A stretch of 24,882 nt of DNA from Dichotomicrobium sp964466965 (GCA_964466965.1 CAYXPZ010000030.1:1-24882), one strand, 5' to 3'. Positions 14,493 to 23,006 are shown, counted from the stretch's first letter. Notes: generated from the letters alone by a model not told the origin. Numbers and translations are program-made.

Positions 14493-17120
14493 CTAAGACC
14501 CCTCCGTTGACTGAACGGGTGATAGCGTCCCCGCCCGATACAGCCCCTCGGTGCCAGGCGGAATGTCCAAAACGAAATGCTGGGCGGGTTCGGTTGCCAT
14601 TTCGATATACCAGCGGCCGGGGCCGAGGCCCTGCGCCCCAAAGCGCCCAGCGGCGTTGGTAAATAGTGCAACCGGCTCGATATCGCCGGCTTCGGGTTCA
14701 GCAGTGCCAGTCACGAGAGCTACCGGTTCGCCTTCGTTGTCAATGAGCGTTCCGAACGCCGTGACCGAATGGGATGAGCCGACAGTCAAGGCATATCCGG
14801 CTTTATAGTCCGGGCGCAGCGCAAATTCCCGATTGCCGAGGTCATAGCCCACGGGAAGGTTTTCGACATCGTAGCGAACCGTGCGCGGCAGGTATGCTGC
14901 GAGATCGTGGATCACAGGCGGCCCCAGCGCGTCGCTTCGCGCCGTTGGGCGGGTCCGGTCGCCGATCACGATGGTCCGATCGCGCAAACTTTCATGCGGC
15001 GCGACGATGGCAAAACCGCCAGTGATGGGCGGCGCGACGGCAATATGGCTGTCAGTGAACGCGATGGCCGTGCCCACGCGCACAGTGGTGCGTTGATCGG
15101 TGAGCGGGGCAAGGGCGCTTTGCGTCCTTGTCGCATCGAGGCTGGCCGTGTGGTCCAGGCTGACCGTGGCCCGGTGGCCGGAATAGAAGATGCCGCCGTC
15201 GAACTGGATCTCACGCGCTGGCTCGTCGCGGATTGTCTTGATTTGGGTTGTCCAGCTACCGGTTCCCTGTCTGGCACGGCTGGTGGCGCTGACGCTGGCG
15301 GTCTGACTTGCGGTTTCGTAATGCGCGCTCACATGCGTTCGCGCCGTTGGCCGCCATGACATTCGCAGCGCCACGCGCAGTTCGCCGTCGCTGAAGCCGT
15401 TGCGCTCTGGGTTAAAAAAGCGGGGGTCGAGCGGATCAGAGCTGTAGTCCAGAGACAGGCCCAGCCCAATTCCGTGCGACAGGCTTTTCGAGATGCCCAA
15501 CCCGACGCTAAAGGCATCAGCTTCGTCTCCGCGGTTCGTTGCAAAGCCATAGCGTCCAGACAGGTTGGCGTAGAGCTCGAGAGGCAATGGACGGCTGTAG
15601 CTGGCCCGCAGGCTCAGCCAGTGGTCCTCGGGCGTGTCGTTGTCGCCTGGCGTCGCGAAATCGGGACTGCGCAGCTCCGCGGCGAGGCGAAGCCGGCTTT
15701 GTGTGGTCTGATCGCGCAGGGCGTTCCAGTCGATGTCCAAAGCGGTTCCGGGCCCGCGCGCGCGGTGATAACTGGCGCCGGCCTGCACGCCGAAAATGCC
15801 AAACGGCGTCGCTGCAGTGAGCCCTGCGCCTGTCATACTGGCATTCGGGCCCGCCTGGAGGTGCGCTTCGCCGGTCATCTGCGGGGTAAGGCCGCGGCGG
15901 TAAAACCCGGACGCTATCGGGTTATCGTAATCGTAGTGCAGGGCATGACCATCGAAGTAGGAGCGAGCGCCGACCGCCAGCCCCCATTCATAGATGTCCT
16001 CCGCCAGCAGCGCCCCAGCGAAATAGGATGTGAATTCCAGTGTACGCTGCTCGCCGAGATCGTCGGTAATGATCAGGCGGACATCATTCGCTCCGGTTTG
16101 CAGCGGCAGGTCCTGTAGGTCGTATTCGCCGGGGTCGAGGCGAAGCTGCCGCACGACGATCCCGTTCAGCTCGATCTTGACGGTGGCGGGGCGGGCGATG
16201 CGGAACGAGCGCGCGCCCGTCGGGCGAATATTCTGGCCCGGGCGGAGTTTGCGCATTGACCGCTCCACCGCGACGCCGAGCAGATCCGGCCCGCGCTGCA
16301 GGCCAGTGATGGGTGGATTGATGTCGCCGCCCTGAAAGCGCAGGGTCTGCTCAGGGCGATCGTGTACGATCCGGCTGCCGCGGCGGGAGAACCCATGGTA
16401 TCCGGCGGTGCTGCCGCTGTGGCGGTCCGCCGCGGTGGCGTCAGCGCCGTCATAGGTGATTTCGGTCTCCAGAACGACGTCCTCCCAGCGCAGAACACCC
16501 TCCATATCCGCGCGCGGCGGCGCGAGGCCGGAGGACTGGAAGGGGGAAACGCTCAGATAGTCGGTCGCGGCCCGGAGATTGACGTAGCCGCTGAAGGCGG
16601 CGGGCGGCTGTTGAGCGCTCCGCGACTGCGCACGATTTCGGCGCAGGCGGATCGTGCCGCGCGGCCGCTGGCCCGGCGATGGCGTGAACTGCAGTTGCAT
16701 GGCGCTCTGGTCGAAACCCGTGCTGAAGCCAGCGGCGTTGATTTTGCGCAGCGCGATAAATCCGGCTTGCCCCGGAAGGCGGCGCAACTGCGCGTGAGCA
16801 TCGCCACGCAAGACGAGCGCAGCGGCGCGGAGAAACTGCGCCTTGTTGACCGAGATCTGGTCGTTCGGCGCAATCTTGATGGCAACCTCACCCAGGCGGC
16901 GGTCACGCTCGCGGATTTCAACGATTAAGGACAGCGTGCGTGACGTCGGATTGAGCCGGGACTGTGGATTGGTTCGCGCCGGCGCGTTGGCGGCTGGTGC
17001 CGCTGCGCTGTTTGCGGACCAGGAGATCGTGAGCGCAGCGGGCAGAGCACAAGCCAAATAGGTTAGCACAATCAGGACCGCCGACGCGCTCACACGGTCC
17101 CGCCTACGCTGTCTGGCCAT
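14493..17120 (-). CDS. Fimbrial outer-membrane usher (archaic chaperone-usher type)
   Basis: This outer-membrane protein forms the channel that receives chaperone-bound pilins and threads the growing fibre to the surface. The product is about 875 residues, close to the family norm. After a signal peptide (basic MARQRRRDR start, then a hydrophobic stretch) come the N-terminal domain (SLIVEIRERDRRLGEVAIKI), the barrel with the plug region (KIELNGIVVRQLRLDPGEYDLQDLPLQTGANDVRL-type sequence), many alternating beta strands, and a C-terminal domain with SVTAFGTLIDNEGEPVALV and GAQGLGPGRWYIE. The start at 17120 was chosen because AAGGGAG sits six bases upstream; a GTG at 17165 is an alternative. It lies between chaperone and tip genes in one operon. 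The archaic (Csu-like) class rests on gene order. Confidence 0.9.
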   Translation of the reverse strand: MARQRRRDRVSASAVLIVLTYLACALPAALTISWSANSAAAPAANAPARTNPQSRLNPTSRTLSLIVEIRERDRRLGEVAIKIAPNDQISVNKAQFLRAAALVLRGDAHAQLRRLPGQAGFIALRKINAAGFSTGFDQSAMQLQFTPSPGQRPRGTIRLRRNRAQSRSAQQPPAAFSGYVNLRAATDYLSVSPFQSSGLAPPRADMEGVLRWEDVVLETEITYDGADATAADRHSGSTAGYHGFSRRGSRIVHDRPEQTLRFQGGDINPPITGLQRGPDLLGVAVERSMRKLRPGQNIRPTGARSFRIARPATVKIELNGIVVRQLRLDPGEYDLQDLPLQTGANDVRLIITDDLGEQRTLEFTSYFAGALLAEDIYEWGLAVGARSYFDGHALHYDYDNPIASGFYRRGLTPQMTGEAHLQAGPNASMTGAGLTAATPFGIFGVQAGASYHRARGPGTALDIDWNALRDQTTQSRLRLAAELRSPDFATPGDNDTPEDHWLSLRASYSRPLPLELYANLSGRYGFATNRGDEADAFSVGLGISKSLSHGIGLGLSLDYSSDPLDPRFFNPERNGFSDGELRVALRMSWRPTARTHVSAHYETASQTASVSATSRARQGTGSWTTQIKTIRDEPAREIQFDGGIFYSGHRATVSLDHTASLDATRTQSALAPLTDQRTTVRVGTAIAFTDSHIAVAPPITGGFAIVAPHESLRDRTIVIGDRTRPTARSDALGPPVIHDLAAYLPRTVRYDVENLPVGYDLGNREFALRPDYKAGYALTVGSSHSVTAFGTLIDNEGEPVALVTGTAEPEAGDIEPVALFTNAAGRFGAQGLGPGRWYIEMATEPAQHFVLDIPPGTEGLYRAGTLSPVQSTEGS

Positions 17121-17171
17121 GCCCATCTCCCTTAAAGCACCTCCCAAGCCTTCAATTCGGCTCACACGCGC

Positions 17172-17942
17172 TCAGCGTCGCGCCGGCGCCCGGTAATCCA
17201 GCGTCGCTTGGATTGTCGGCACCTGATCTGGCAGGCGAACCGGGAGGCGAAAGGTCCGCGTCTGTCCCGGCATAACGGCGCCAATACCGATCAAAGCCTG
17301 GAGCGTGCTTGGCGTGAGGACCTTGTTCCAGCCGCCGGCGGTCAACCGGATCGTTGCGTCGGGCAGCCGGGCATGAACGGCGCTGGGGTTGCGCACGGTG
17401 ACAGTCGGCATGGTCTGCCCGTCCGTCGTTTCCACGGTCCCGGTGTCAACCAGGTCCAGAGCCGGGTCGCCTTCCGGCGGCGCCACATGCACCACCACGG
17501 CCATGTTCATGACAATCTGTACCGCCTTTCCGCCTCCGGGTTGGGCGACGGGAAGCTGATTGATGGACACCCGGTAAGCGCGGCTTTCAGAGATCACAGG
17601 GTCTCCAAGCCACTGCACCTTGAGGATCTGGCTACCGCCTGGCGGAATCATCGTCTGCATCGGCAGGACCAGAAAATCCGCATCGGCGCGTTCTTCAGTC
17701 AGATTGCCGTGCCCATTGCGCGTTATGCGGGTAACGACCGTTTCGATGGGCAGCGGACGCGCGGACCGGTTGGCAATGCGAATATCCGCCCGGCTGCCCG
17801 GCCCCGTCGAGGCCATGTCGAGATAGACCGGGCTGACGCTCATTGCGCGCGTCGTGTCCGGGCCCAAAACAACAGCGCTTAGGACCAGCGCCGCGATTAA
17901 CATTGCGCAGACATGCGTTGTCCTGTGAGGCGATACGCTCAA
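17172..17942 (-). CDS. Periplasmic pilus chaperone (PapD-like fold)
   Basis: This chaperone folds pilus subunits in the periplasm and completes their immunoglobulin fold by donating a strand until they reach the usher. The likely product is about 256 residues. After a signal peptide ending near TTRA, the mature protein starts MSVSPVYLDM and shows RADIRIANRSARPLPIETVV, FLVLPMQTMIPPGGSQILKVQW and RAYRVSINQLPV, the pattern of the N-terminal domain with the conserved Arg and Lys positions; the C-terminal domain ends at VPTIQATLDYRAPARR. TTG at 17942 was preferred because AGGGAG lies seven bases upstream; ATG 17903 is the alternative. A 210-base gap separates it from the pilin gene upstream, unlike the tight spacing downstream. 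Confidence 0.86.
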   Translation of the reverse strand: MSVSPHRTTHVCAMLIAALVLSAVVLGPDTTRAMSVSPVYLDMASTGPGSRADIRIANRSARPLPIETVVTRITRNGHGNLTEERADADFLVLPMQTMIPPGGSQILKVQWLGDPVISESRAYRVSINQLPVAQPGGGKAVQIVMNMAVVVHVAPPEGDPALDLVDTGTVETTDGQTMPTVTVRNPSAVHARLPDATIRLTAGGWNKVLTPSTLQALIGIGAVMPGQTRTFRLPVRLPDQVPTIQATLDYRAPARR

Positions 17943-18103
17943 CTTTGATCTCCCTGGACGTCGTAGAGGCGCACGATTGGGGGGCCAGCCGGTGGTGGCG
18001 ATAGACTGTCTGGTGCGGCGCAATCGCGTTGTCGCCCGCCATCGGAGTCGTGCACGCACCTTGAACTCGCCAGGGCGCGCGCACGGCCACGGCGGAAACC
18101 AGC

Positions 18104-18134
18104 GGCGGGCCGCAAGCTGCAGCCTAAGCCCGCC
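18104..18134 (-). other. Hairpin between pilin and chaperone genes
   Basis: GGCGGGC and GCCCGCC (7 pairs) flank a 17-base loop that itself contains the palindrome GCTGCAGC. It lies about 20 bases after the pilin stop, in the 210-base gap before the chaperone. No T-run follows, so a full terminator is unlikely. It may protect the pilin message or reduce read-through so that pilin outnumbers chaperone and usher; this is inference. Confidence 0.45.
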
Positions 18135-18152
18135 CGTTCCCGCTCGCCTTTA

Positions 18153-18752
18153 CTACTTCGGTGAAATTACAACCGTGAGCGTATCTTCATACGCGCCGCC
18201 CTGCAGGACCTTGTTCTGGTCGATCTCCTGCGGCGTGATTTTCAGCGTCAACTGCGTATCGGGCGCGGTCGAAGCGGCGTCGAAGCCAAGTTGCATCCCC
18301 GAATCTGCTAGCTGCCCAAACTCTGTGCCTGAGGTGTCAAGGGTCACGAGCGGGCCGCTGCCAGCACTCGGCGACGTAATCTCGGCGGCATAATCGATCC
18401 CGGTTGCATAATTTGTATCTGGCAGCGGCGATACGAATGGACTCCGGTGAGCCTCATGTACAATGCCTCCAGACAGCGACGTCACTGCAATATCTGCTGG
18501 CGTGTTACAAGTTATTGACGCGGGTGTCAGCTCAATCGGTGTCGTATCCGGCGCTCCATCGATAATCGGTATCGTAACACTGCTCTGGAATGGCGTATCA
18601 AATGTGCAGGTTTTTTCCACGGTTGCTTGCAGGGTAACAGATTGCTCGAGGTCGTCCGCGGCGTTTGCGTGAATTGGCGTTATCAATAGAGATAGCGACG
18701 CGCTGGCGACGAGATGCCGTATAGTGAATTTCGTTCTATTTTCCGTTTTCAT
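18153..18752 (-). CDS. Spore coat U-type major pilin subunit
   Basis: A 199-residue secreted protein with a signal peptide ending at ANA (near residue 30). The mature sequence begins ADDLEQSVTLQATVEKTCTF, ideal for a donor strand followed by the first cysteine. The second cysteine is in ASITCNTPADI, giving the single disulfide of spore coat protein U-like pilins, and the C-terminus ends AYEDTLTVVISPK. It comes first in the operon before chaperone, usher and tip genes and is the only single-domain subunit, so it is probably the fibre's main building block. AGGAAGGGG lies just before the ATG. Its codon use looks less GC-biased than its neighbours, with many A- or T-ending codons; this could reflect selection on an abundant surface protein or transfer. 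Confidence 0.87.
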   Translation of the reverse strand: MKTENRTKFTIRHLVASASLSLLITPIHANAADDLEQSVTLQATVEKTCTFDTPFQSSVTIPIIDGAPDTTPIELTPASITCNTPADIAVTSLSGGIVHEAHRSPFVSPLPDTNYATGIDYAAEITSPSAGSGPLVTLDTSGTEFGQLADSGMQLGFDAASTAPDTQLTLKITPQEIDQNKVLQGGAYEDTLTVVISPK

Positions 18753-18783
18753 TTTTGCCCCTTCCTACGCTTACGTGCCCGAA

Positions 18784-18800
18784 GGGCTGGACACCAGCCC
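18784..18800 (-). other. Short perfect hairpin in pilin 5' leader
   Basis: GGGCTGG and CCAGCCC form a seven-pair stem around a three-base loop, about 30 bases before the pilin ATG. On the minus strand it is followed by TTCGGGC rather than a T-run. It could stabilise the leader of the pilin message. A role in ending the tRNA-Pro transcript is possible but less likely. Confidence 0.45.
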
Positions 18801-18893
18801 TAACAAAATCCGTAGATCACGTGGTCCTGCGGCGTGTCGCGCGATCGAAGCCCCCATCCGGCCATCGCGGACTGCAGAAGTGCCACCCGCGAT

Positions 18894-18922
18894 AAGTTAA
18901 TGAAGAGGAAATCACCTGACAA
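18894..18922 (-). promoter_or_regulatory. Possible promoter of the pilus operon
   Basis: On the minus strand TTGTCA (18922 to 18917), a 17-base spacer and TAACTT (18899 to 18894) make a fair sigma-70-type promoter, about 140 bases before the pilin start and just after tRNA-Pro. The -35 is good and the -10 weak. Nothing else was recognised in the 247 bases between pilin and tRNA-Pro apart from the hairpin near the pilin start. Confidence 0.33.
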
Positions 18923-18999
18923 GTAAATTTTCGAAGCTTGGACACACAGCACCCGTTGCCGGGACTGGCGGTGATCCGAGGGGGGGTAAATGGAGAAGG

Positions 19000-19076
19000 T
19001 GGTCGGAGCGGCGGGATTCGAACCCACGACCCCCGGTCCCCCAGACCGGTGCGCTACCGGGCTGCGCTACGCTCCG
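19000..19076 (-). tRNA. tRNA-Pro (anticodon GGG), CCA encoded
   Basis: The minus strand starts CGGAGCGTAGCGCAGCCCGG and ends CGCCGCTCCGACCA. CGGAGCG pairs with CGCTCCG, the anticodon stem CCGGT/ACCGG holds the loop CTGGGGG, and the T-loop is GTTCGAATC. CCA is at 19000-19002. It lies directly after the MerR gene. A possible -35 box TTGACC (19124 to 19119) overlaps the merR stop. Confidence 0.96.
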
Positions 19077-19120
19077 TCCTGCCGGCTGCCTCTCAATCTG
19101 CCCGTTTAGACGAAACAGGG

Positions 19121-19729
19121 TCAAGCGGTAAAATCTTCGCCGCTCGCTCCACTTGTAAAGACTCCGGGCTTATCTGCCAGTTTTTGCGCCAGAAGATCGC
19201 GGCATTCTTCAAGGTCTACGAGGACAGCTTCCAACTGACGGCGTTGGCCGGCATTCAACGTGTTAGGAGCGGCCCCAGACTCGCGGGCAGTGGTTTGTGT
19301 TTCGCTACGGGGCTGGCCCGGCCCTGGCTTGGCGCTCTGGCGTTTGGGCCTGGTTTTCGCCCGTTCGAGCGCTGCCTTGCGCGCATGACCCGCGGCCTCG
19401 CCAGCTAGGTCAGGCAGGGCCGCGCCAGCTTTCGCCGCCGGCGCATCTGATGTCCCGGCGGCCCGCCAGTAATTTTTGACGTAATTGACGCCGTTGTCGC
19501 GCAGAACCTTTTGGAGGCCGCGAATGGTGTAGCCTTCGTCATGCAGCAGCTTGCGAATCCCACGAAGCAGGTCGACATCTTCCGGACGGTAATAGCGACG
19601 GTTGCCGCCGCGCTTCATTGGTTTGACTTGGGCGAACTTGGTTTCCCAGAAACGCAAAACGTGTTTGGGAACATCCAGTTCGTTGGCCACCTCACTGATT
19701 GTGCGGAATGCTTCTGGCGCCTTACCCAA
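19121..19729 (-). CDS. MerR-family transcriptional regulator
   Basis: A 202-residue protein with an N-terminal winged helix-turn-helix of MerR type: FRTISEVANELDVPKHVLRFWE (about residues 8-29) followed by the wing GGNRRYYRPEDVDLL and a helix LHDEGYTIRGLQKVLR. The middle, about residues 90-150, is rich in Ala, Lys and Pro and looks disordered, and the C-terminus has a coiled-coil-like stretch (RRQLEAVLVDLEECRDLLAQKL) that may mediate dimer formation. No metal-binding cysteine set is visible, so the inducer is unknown. The TTG start has AGAGGG seven bases upstream. The gene follows ihfA on the same strand, an order common in alphaproteobacteria, and is followed by tRNA-Pro. The target genes cannot be told. 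Confidence 0.88.
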   Translation of the reverse strand: MGKAPEAFRTISEVANELDVPKHVLRFWETKFAQVKPMKRGGNRRYYRPEDVDLLRGIRKLLHDEGYTIRGLQKVLRDNGVNYVKNYWRAAGTSDAPAAKAGAALPDLAGEAAGHARKAALERAKTRPKRQSAKPGPGQPRSETQTTARESGAAPNTLNAGQRRQLEAVLVDLEECRDLLAQKLADKPGVFTSGASGEDFTA

Positions 19730-19770
19730 CGATTTGCCCTCTAGAACGTTGACTGGCGAAAGACGGTGAT

Positions 19771-20094
19771 TTATTCAGCTGCCCGCTTGTGCCTCAGCGT
19801 CTTGTTGATCCGATCCTTCATGATGTTGCTCGGACGGAAGCCGATCACCCGCCGCGGTGCAATCGGGACCGTTTCGCCAGTCTTTGGATTTCGCCCGACG
19901 CGCTCACGTTTCTGGCGGACGCTGAACGTCCCGAACGAGGAGATCTTAACCTGCTCCCCGCGTTCGAGACAGGCTTCAATCTCCTGAATGACATTCTCTA
20001 CCAGTTCGGACGATTCATTGCGCGGCAACCCCACTTCCCGGATCACGGCTTCAGTGAGATCGGCGCGTGTTACCGTCTTCGCCTTTGGAGGCAT
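19771..20094 (-). CDS. ihfA: Integration host factor, alpha subunit
   Basis: IHF-alpha pairs with IHF-beta to bend DNA sharply at specific sites, serving replication, recombination and promoter control. The 107-residue protein has the DNA-binding histone-like fold: TRADLTEAVIREVGLPRNES, VKISSFGTFSVRQKRERVGRNPKTGE with the conserved Pro in the beta arm that intercalates DNA, and VPIAPRRVIGFRPS. The alpha-type features are the FGTF turn and the arm sequence; HU is less likely because of the extended C-terminus and neighbours. The start at 20094 fits the family N-terminus; a longer form from 20121 would add nine residues including two cysteines and is less likely. AAGG lies nine bases upstream. 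It sits between fabH and merR on the same strand. Confidence 0.94.
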   Translation of the reverse strand: MPPKAKTVTRADLTEAVIREVGLPRNESSELVENVIQEIEACLERGEQVKISSFGTFSVRQKRERVGRNPKTGETVPIAPRRVIGFRPSNIMKDRINKTLRHKRAAE

Positions 20095-20120
20095 GGGACA
20101 AGACCTTCCGCAACCGGACA

Positions 20121-20160
20121 ACCATTAAAAATGGTATCGGAGTTTGCTGGTAATGGTCAA
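20121..20160 (-). promoter_or_regulatory. Predicted ihfA promoter with overlapping inverted repeat
   Basis: TTGACC (20160 to 20155), an 18-base spacer and TACCAT (20136 to 20131) make a reasonable promoter on the minus strand, about 30 bases before the ihfA ATG. A perfect inverted repeat, ACCATT-AAA-AATGGT (20121-20135), overlaps the -10 box and start point. It could be an operator or simply a small leader hairpin. Confidence 0.45.
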
Positions 20161-20226
20161 TTGCCCACAGAGCAAAACGCTGAGTGCAAACGGCTTTTCT
20201 GGCTGTTCGGGCTTCTGCGCCCGCCG

Positions 20227-21204
20227 CTACCAGCGCACCAGCGCTGCGCCCCAGGTAAATCCACCCCCCATGGCTTCTAATAAAACAAGGTCACCTTGTT
20301 TGATGCGGCCATCTTCGTAAGCGACGTTGAGCGCAAGCGGGATTGACGCGGCGGAGGTATTACCGTGTTTGTCCAGCGTAATCACGATCTTGTCTTCAGG
20401 CAGTCCAATCTTGTTGGCGGTGCTCGTCAGGATGCGCTGATTGGCCTGATGCGGAACGAACCAGTCAATGTCTGATGCGCCGAGCTTGTGATCTTCCAGC
20501 GCTTCTTCAATCACGCTGGCAATCTTGTTGACGGCAAAGCGGAACACTTCTCGGCCTTGCATGCGCAATTGCCCCACGGTTTGCGTGGAAGACGGCCCGC
20601 CATCGACATAGAGCATCTCCTTGTAGCGGCCATCGGCGTGGAGATACGCCCCCAGAACACCGCGGTCGATCTGGTCGCCACGGCCTGGCTGGGCCTCCAG
20701 CACCACCGCGCCGGCGCCGTCGCCGAAGAGCACGCAGGTGCCGCGGTCGTCCCAGTCGAGAATCCGTGAGAAGGTCTCCGAACCGATCACCAGCGCGCGC
20801 TGGAATTGGCCGGCCTTGAGAAAATTGTCTGCGGTGGCGAGCGCATAAACGAAGCCTGTGCAGACCGCTTGGAGATCAAAGGCTGCACCGTGATAGATGC
20901 CGAGTCTGGCCTGCACCGTCGTCGCTGTTGCAGGGAAAGTGTTGTCTGGCGTCGACGTTGCCAGCACGATCAGGTCAATGTCGTTGGCCTTGCGACCGGC
21001 CCGGTCCAGCGCCTGCCGCGCTGCGGCTACGGCCATATCCGAGGTCAGTTCGCCATCGCCCGCGATATGGCGCTGTTTGATCCCGGTGCGCTCCGTGATC
21101 CAGGCGTCATCGGTTGCAACCATACGGGCGAGATCTTCATTGGTGAGCACGCGCTCGGGAAGATAAGCCCCGCAGCCCGTGATAACCGAGCGTAATACTG
21201 TCAC
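20227..21204 (-). CDS. fabH: Beta-ketoacyl-ACP synthase III (KAS III)
   Basis: FabH starts fatty-acid synthesis by condensing acetyl-CoA (or another acyl-CoA) with malonyl-ACP. With a GTG start at 21204 the protein is 325 residues, the family norm, and the catalytic triad is in place: Cys115 in QAVCTGF, His252 in PHQANQR and Asn282 in GNTSAA. The N-terminus LRSVITGCGAYLPERVLTN is typical. GTG 21204 begins one base after the plsX stop with AAGGA about ten bases upstream; a TTG at 21225 would overlap plsX by 20 bases. It lies between plsX and ihfA, as in many alphaproteobacteria. No unusual substitutions were seen. Confidence 0.96.
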   Translation of the reverse strand: MTVLRSVITGCGAYLPERVLTNEDLARMVATDDAWITERTGIKQRHIAGDGELTSDMAVAAARQALDRAGRKANDIDLIVLATSTPDNTFPATATTVQARLGIYHGAAFDLQAVCTGFVYALATADNFLKAGQFQRALVIGSETFSRILDWDDRGTCVLFGDGAGAVVLEAQPGRGDQIDRGVLGAYLHADGRYKEMLYVDGGPSSTQTVGQLRMQGREVFRFAVNKIASVIEEALEDHKLGASDIDWFVPHQANQRILTSTANKIGLPEDKIVITLDKHGNTSAASIPLALNVAYEDGRIKQGDLVLLEAMGGGFTWGAALVRW

Positions 21205-21205
21205 C

Positions 21206-22306
21206 TTATAAGGTTCCTTGCTCAAGCGTTTTGCGCTGCGCCGACGTATCCGCTTCGGACGGTGATTCTGGGGCGGCGTCAGTGAGCGCGGCCTGGAATT
21301 TTGTCACGTCGCGGGCGATGCTTTCGCACAGGTGGTTGTGGGCCATGTCATAACCCAGATCAACTGCGCTGGCGAAGCCAACAGCGTCGGTGCCGCCGTG
21401 GCTCTTAATGACAATGCCATTAAGGCCCAGGAACACGCCGCCATTAAGCTGGCGCGGGTCCATTTTCCGTCGCAGCGCGCGAAAAGCCCCCTGGGCGAGA
21501 AACGCGCCGATCCGCGAAAGCAGGGAACGGTTGACGGCAGCCCGGAAATAGGCCGCGATCTGTCGCGCCGTGCCTTCTGCTGTTTTCAAGGCGATATTGC
21601 CGGTGAAGCCTTCGGTCACGACCACATCGACAATGCCCTGACCGACATCGTCTCCCTCGACATAGCCGTAGTAGTGCACGGGCAGGCTCGATGAGGCGAG
21701 CGCCACGTTGGCTTTCTTGACTTCGTCAAGCCCCTTGATTTCTTCCACGCCGATATTCAAGAGCGCCACCGAAGGTTTTTCGACCTGAAACAGAGCCCGC
21801 GCCATGGCCGCACCCATTTCAGCGAAACTGACCAGCTGACGGGCGTCAGCGCCGACATTGGCTCCCACATCCAGCACGATGCATTCACTGGATACTGTCG
21901 GCCAGATCGCGGCAATTGCAGGGCGATCAATTCCCGGCACAGTCTTGAGGCAGAACTTTGCCATCGCCATCAGCGCACCGGTGTTGCCCGCGGAAATCAC
22001 AACATCGGCATCACCGCGTTTTACCGCCTCCAGCGCAAGCCAGATGCTGCTCTTCCAGCGGCCCTCCTTGAGCGCCTGGCTGGGGCGGGCATCCATTGCC
22101 ACAGAGATGTCGGTGTGGATGATCTCGACCTTGCCGGCCAGCGCCTTGTGGTCATCGACGAGAGGACGGATTTTGCCTTCATCGCCGAAAAACAGAAAAC
22201 GCGCCTCCGGATGGCGGATCGCTGACAGTGCTGTGCCGGCCACTGCGACCGGGGGCCCATGATCCCCGCCCATCGCGTCCACGGCTATCGTGATCGCATT
22301 GGTCAT
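21206..22306 (-). CDS. plsX: Phosphate acyltransferase PlsX
   Basis: PlsX turns acyl-ACP into acyl-phosphate, the donor used by PlsY to begin phospholipid synthesis. The 366-residue protein starts TIAVDAMGGDHGPPVAVAGTAL, the family signature, and continues with SAGNTGALMAMA, VLDVGANVGADARQL, EGFTGNIALKTAEG and GGVFLGLNGIVIKSHGGTD, all characteristic. ATG 22306 was chosen to match the usual N-terminus; a TTG at 22342 would add twelve residues. The ribosome binding site is poor. It couples tightly to fabH (one-base gap). A 151-base gap separates it from yceD upstream; a weak promoter-like TTGTCT-16-TATGGT sits there at 22390-22417. Confidence 0.96.
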   Translation of the reverse strand: MTNAITIAVDAMGGDHGPPVAVAGTALSAIRHPEARFLFFGDEGKIRPLVDDHKALAGKVEIIHTDISVAMDARPSQALKEGRWKSSIWLALEAVKRGDADVVISAGNTGALMAMAKFCLKTVPGIDRPAIAAIWPTVSSECIVLDVGANVGADARQLVSFAEMGAAMARALFQVEKPSVALLNIGVEEIKGLDEVKKANVALASSSLPVHYYGYVEGDDVGQGIVDVVVTEGFTGNIALKTAEGTARQIAAYFRAAVNRSLLSRIGAFLAQGAFRALRRKMDPRQLNGGVFLGLNGIVIKSHGGTDAVGFASAVDLGYDMAHNHLCESIARDVTKFQAALTDAAPESPSEADTSAQRKTLEQGTL

Positions 22307-22457
22307 GGTTGCCGAACTTGTGTCGCCGGCGCGCCTTCGCAAGATGGCAAGCGCGTGCTAAGCCTACTCCAGTGCCCCCAAGCGCCCAGACCATAACGAT
22401 TTCGGCTGGCGAGACAACTCAATTTTCCAGCACAGAGCATGTTGCGGCGCAGGCCCC

Positions 22458-23006
22458 TCAGCTGGAATCGCCGTTGCGCTTCGGCAGATCCTTCAGCACG
22501 GCGAACGGGCTTTCCGGCCGCGTCACCTCTTCTTCCCACGTCAGGGCCGCGTTATCGCGCCGCGGGAACTGCGGCAGCGCGACGATTAGCAACTGTTCCA
22601 GCAATTGGCCCGGATCGATTATGCCGTTGGCAACAAGTTCGGGCGTTTCCTCGTCCGGGTCGAGCGCGATCTCTCCGCTGTCGCGGATATACCGGTCCCA
22701 AACCTCCTGAGGCCAGAATTCAATGCTGATGGATTCGTCGAACTGGTGTGCGATCGGCTCCAGCGTGACGCCGCATGTCTGCGTGACCTCGGCGCGCCAG
22801 TGCCCGCTTAAAAGGAAGCGCCCCCGGTTGAGCGGCTTTACTGTGTAAGCCAGCCTCAGGGCATCAAGCGCTTCAAGATCGAGCCTGCTGACAAGCGCAG
22901 CGCGTTCGCTCGGGCTGGCCTCGACGCAGCCTTCGATGCCATCCGCCGGGATGTCGGCAACCTCCACGGGCCGGGACAGTCCAGGGGTGTCGTCTTGCTG
23001 GGGCAT
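22458..23006 (-). CDS. yceD: YceD/DUF177-family protein
   Basis: DUF177 proteins are associated with 23S rRNA and ribosome assembly in several bacteria and are usually encoded near rpmF and plsX. With the ATG at 23006 the product is 182 residues. Visible hallmarks are the opening LSRPVEVADIPADG, the central GRFLLSGHWRAEVTQTCGV with the family's cysteine, ISIEFWP, and the acidic LDPDEETPELVANGIIDPGQLLEQLLIVALP run, followed by a basic or charged tail. The rpmF gene that often follows is not here. ATG 23006 has AAGGG seven bases upstream; ATGs at 23039 and 23063 are in frame but have no such site. It follows the ubiquinol-cytochrome c chaperone gene by about 70 bases. Confidence 0.87.
   Translation of the reverse strand: MPQQDDTPGLSRPVEVADIPADGIEGCVEASPSERAALVSRLDLEALDALRLAYTVKPLNRGRFLLSGHWRAEVTQTCGVTLEPIAHQFDESISIEFWPQEVWDRYIRDSGEIALDPDEETPELVANGIIDPGQLLEQLLIVALPQFPRRDNAALTWEEEVTRPESPFAVLKDLPKRNGDSS

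Noticed and set aside
15474..16118. Long plus-strand frame inside the usher gene
   Set aside because: Antisense to a well-formed usher; low-complexity Arg/Ala/Gly translation typical of shadow frames.
17943..18059. Longer N-terminus of the pilus chaperone from 18059
   Set aside because: It would place about 39 Arg-rich residues before the signal peptide; the TTG at 17942 has a good ribosome binding site.
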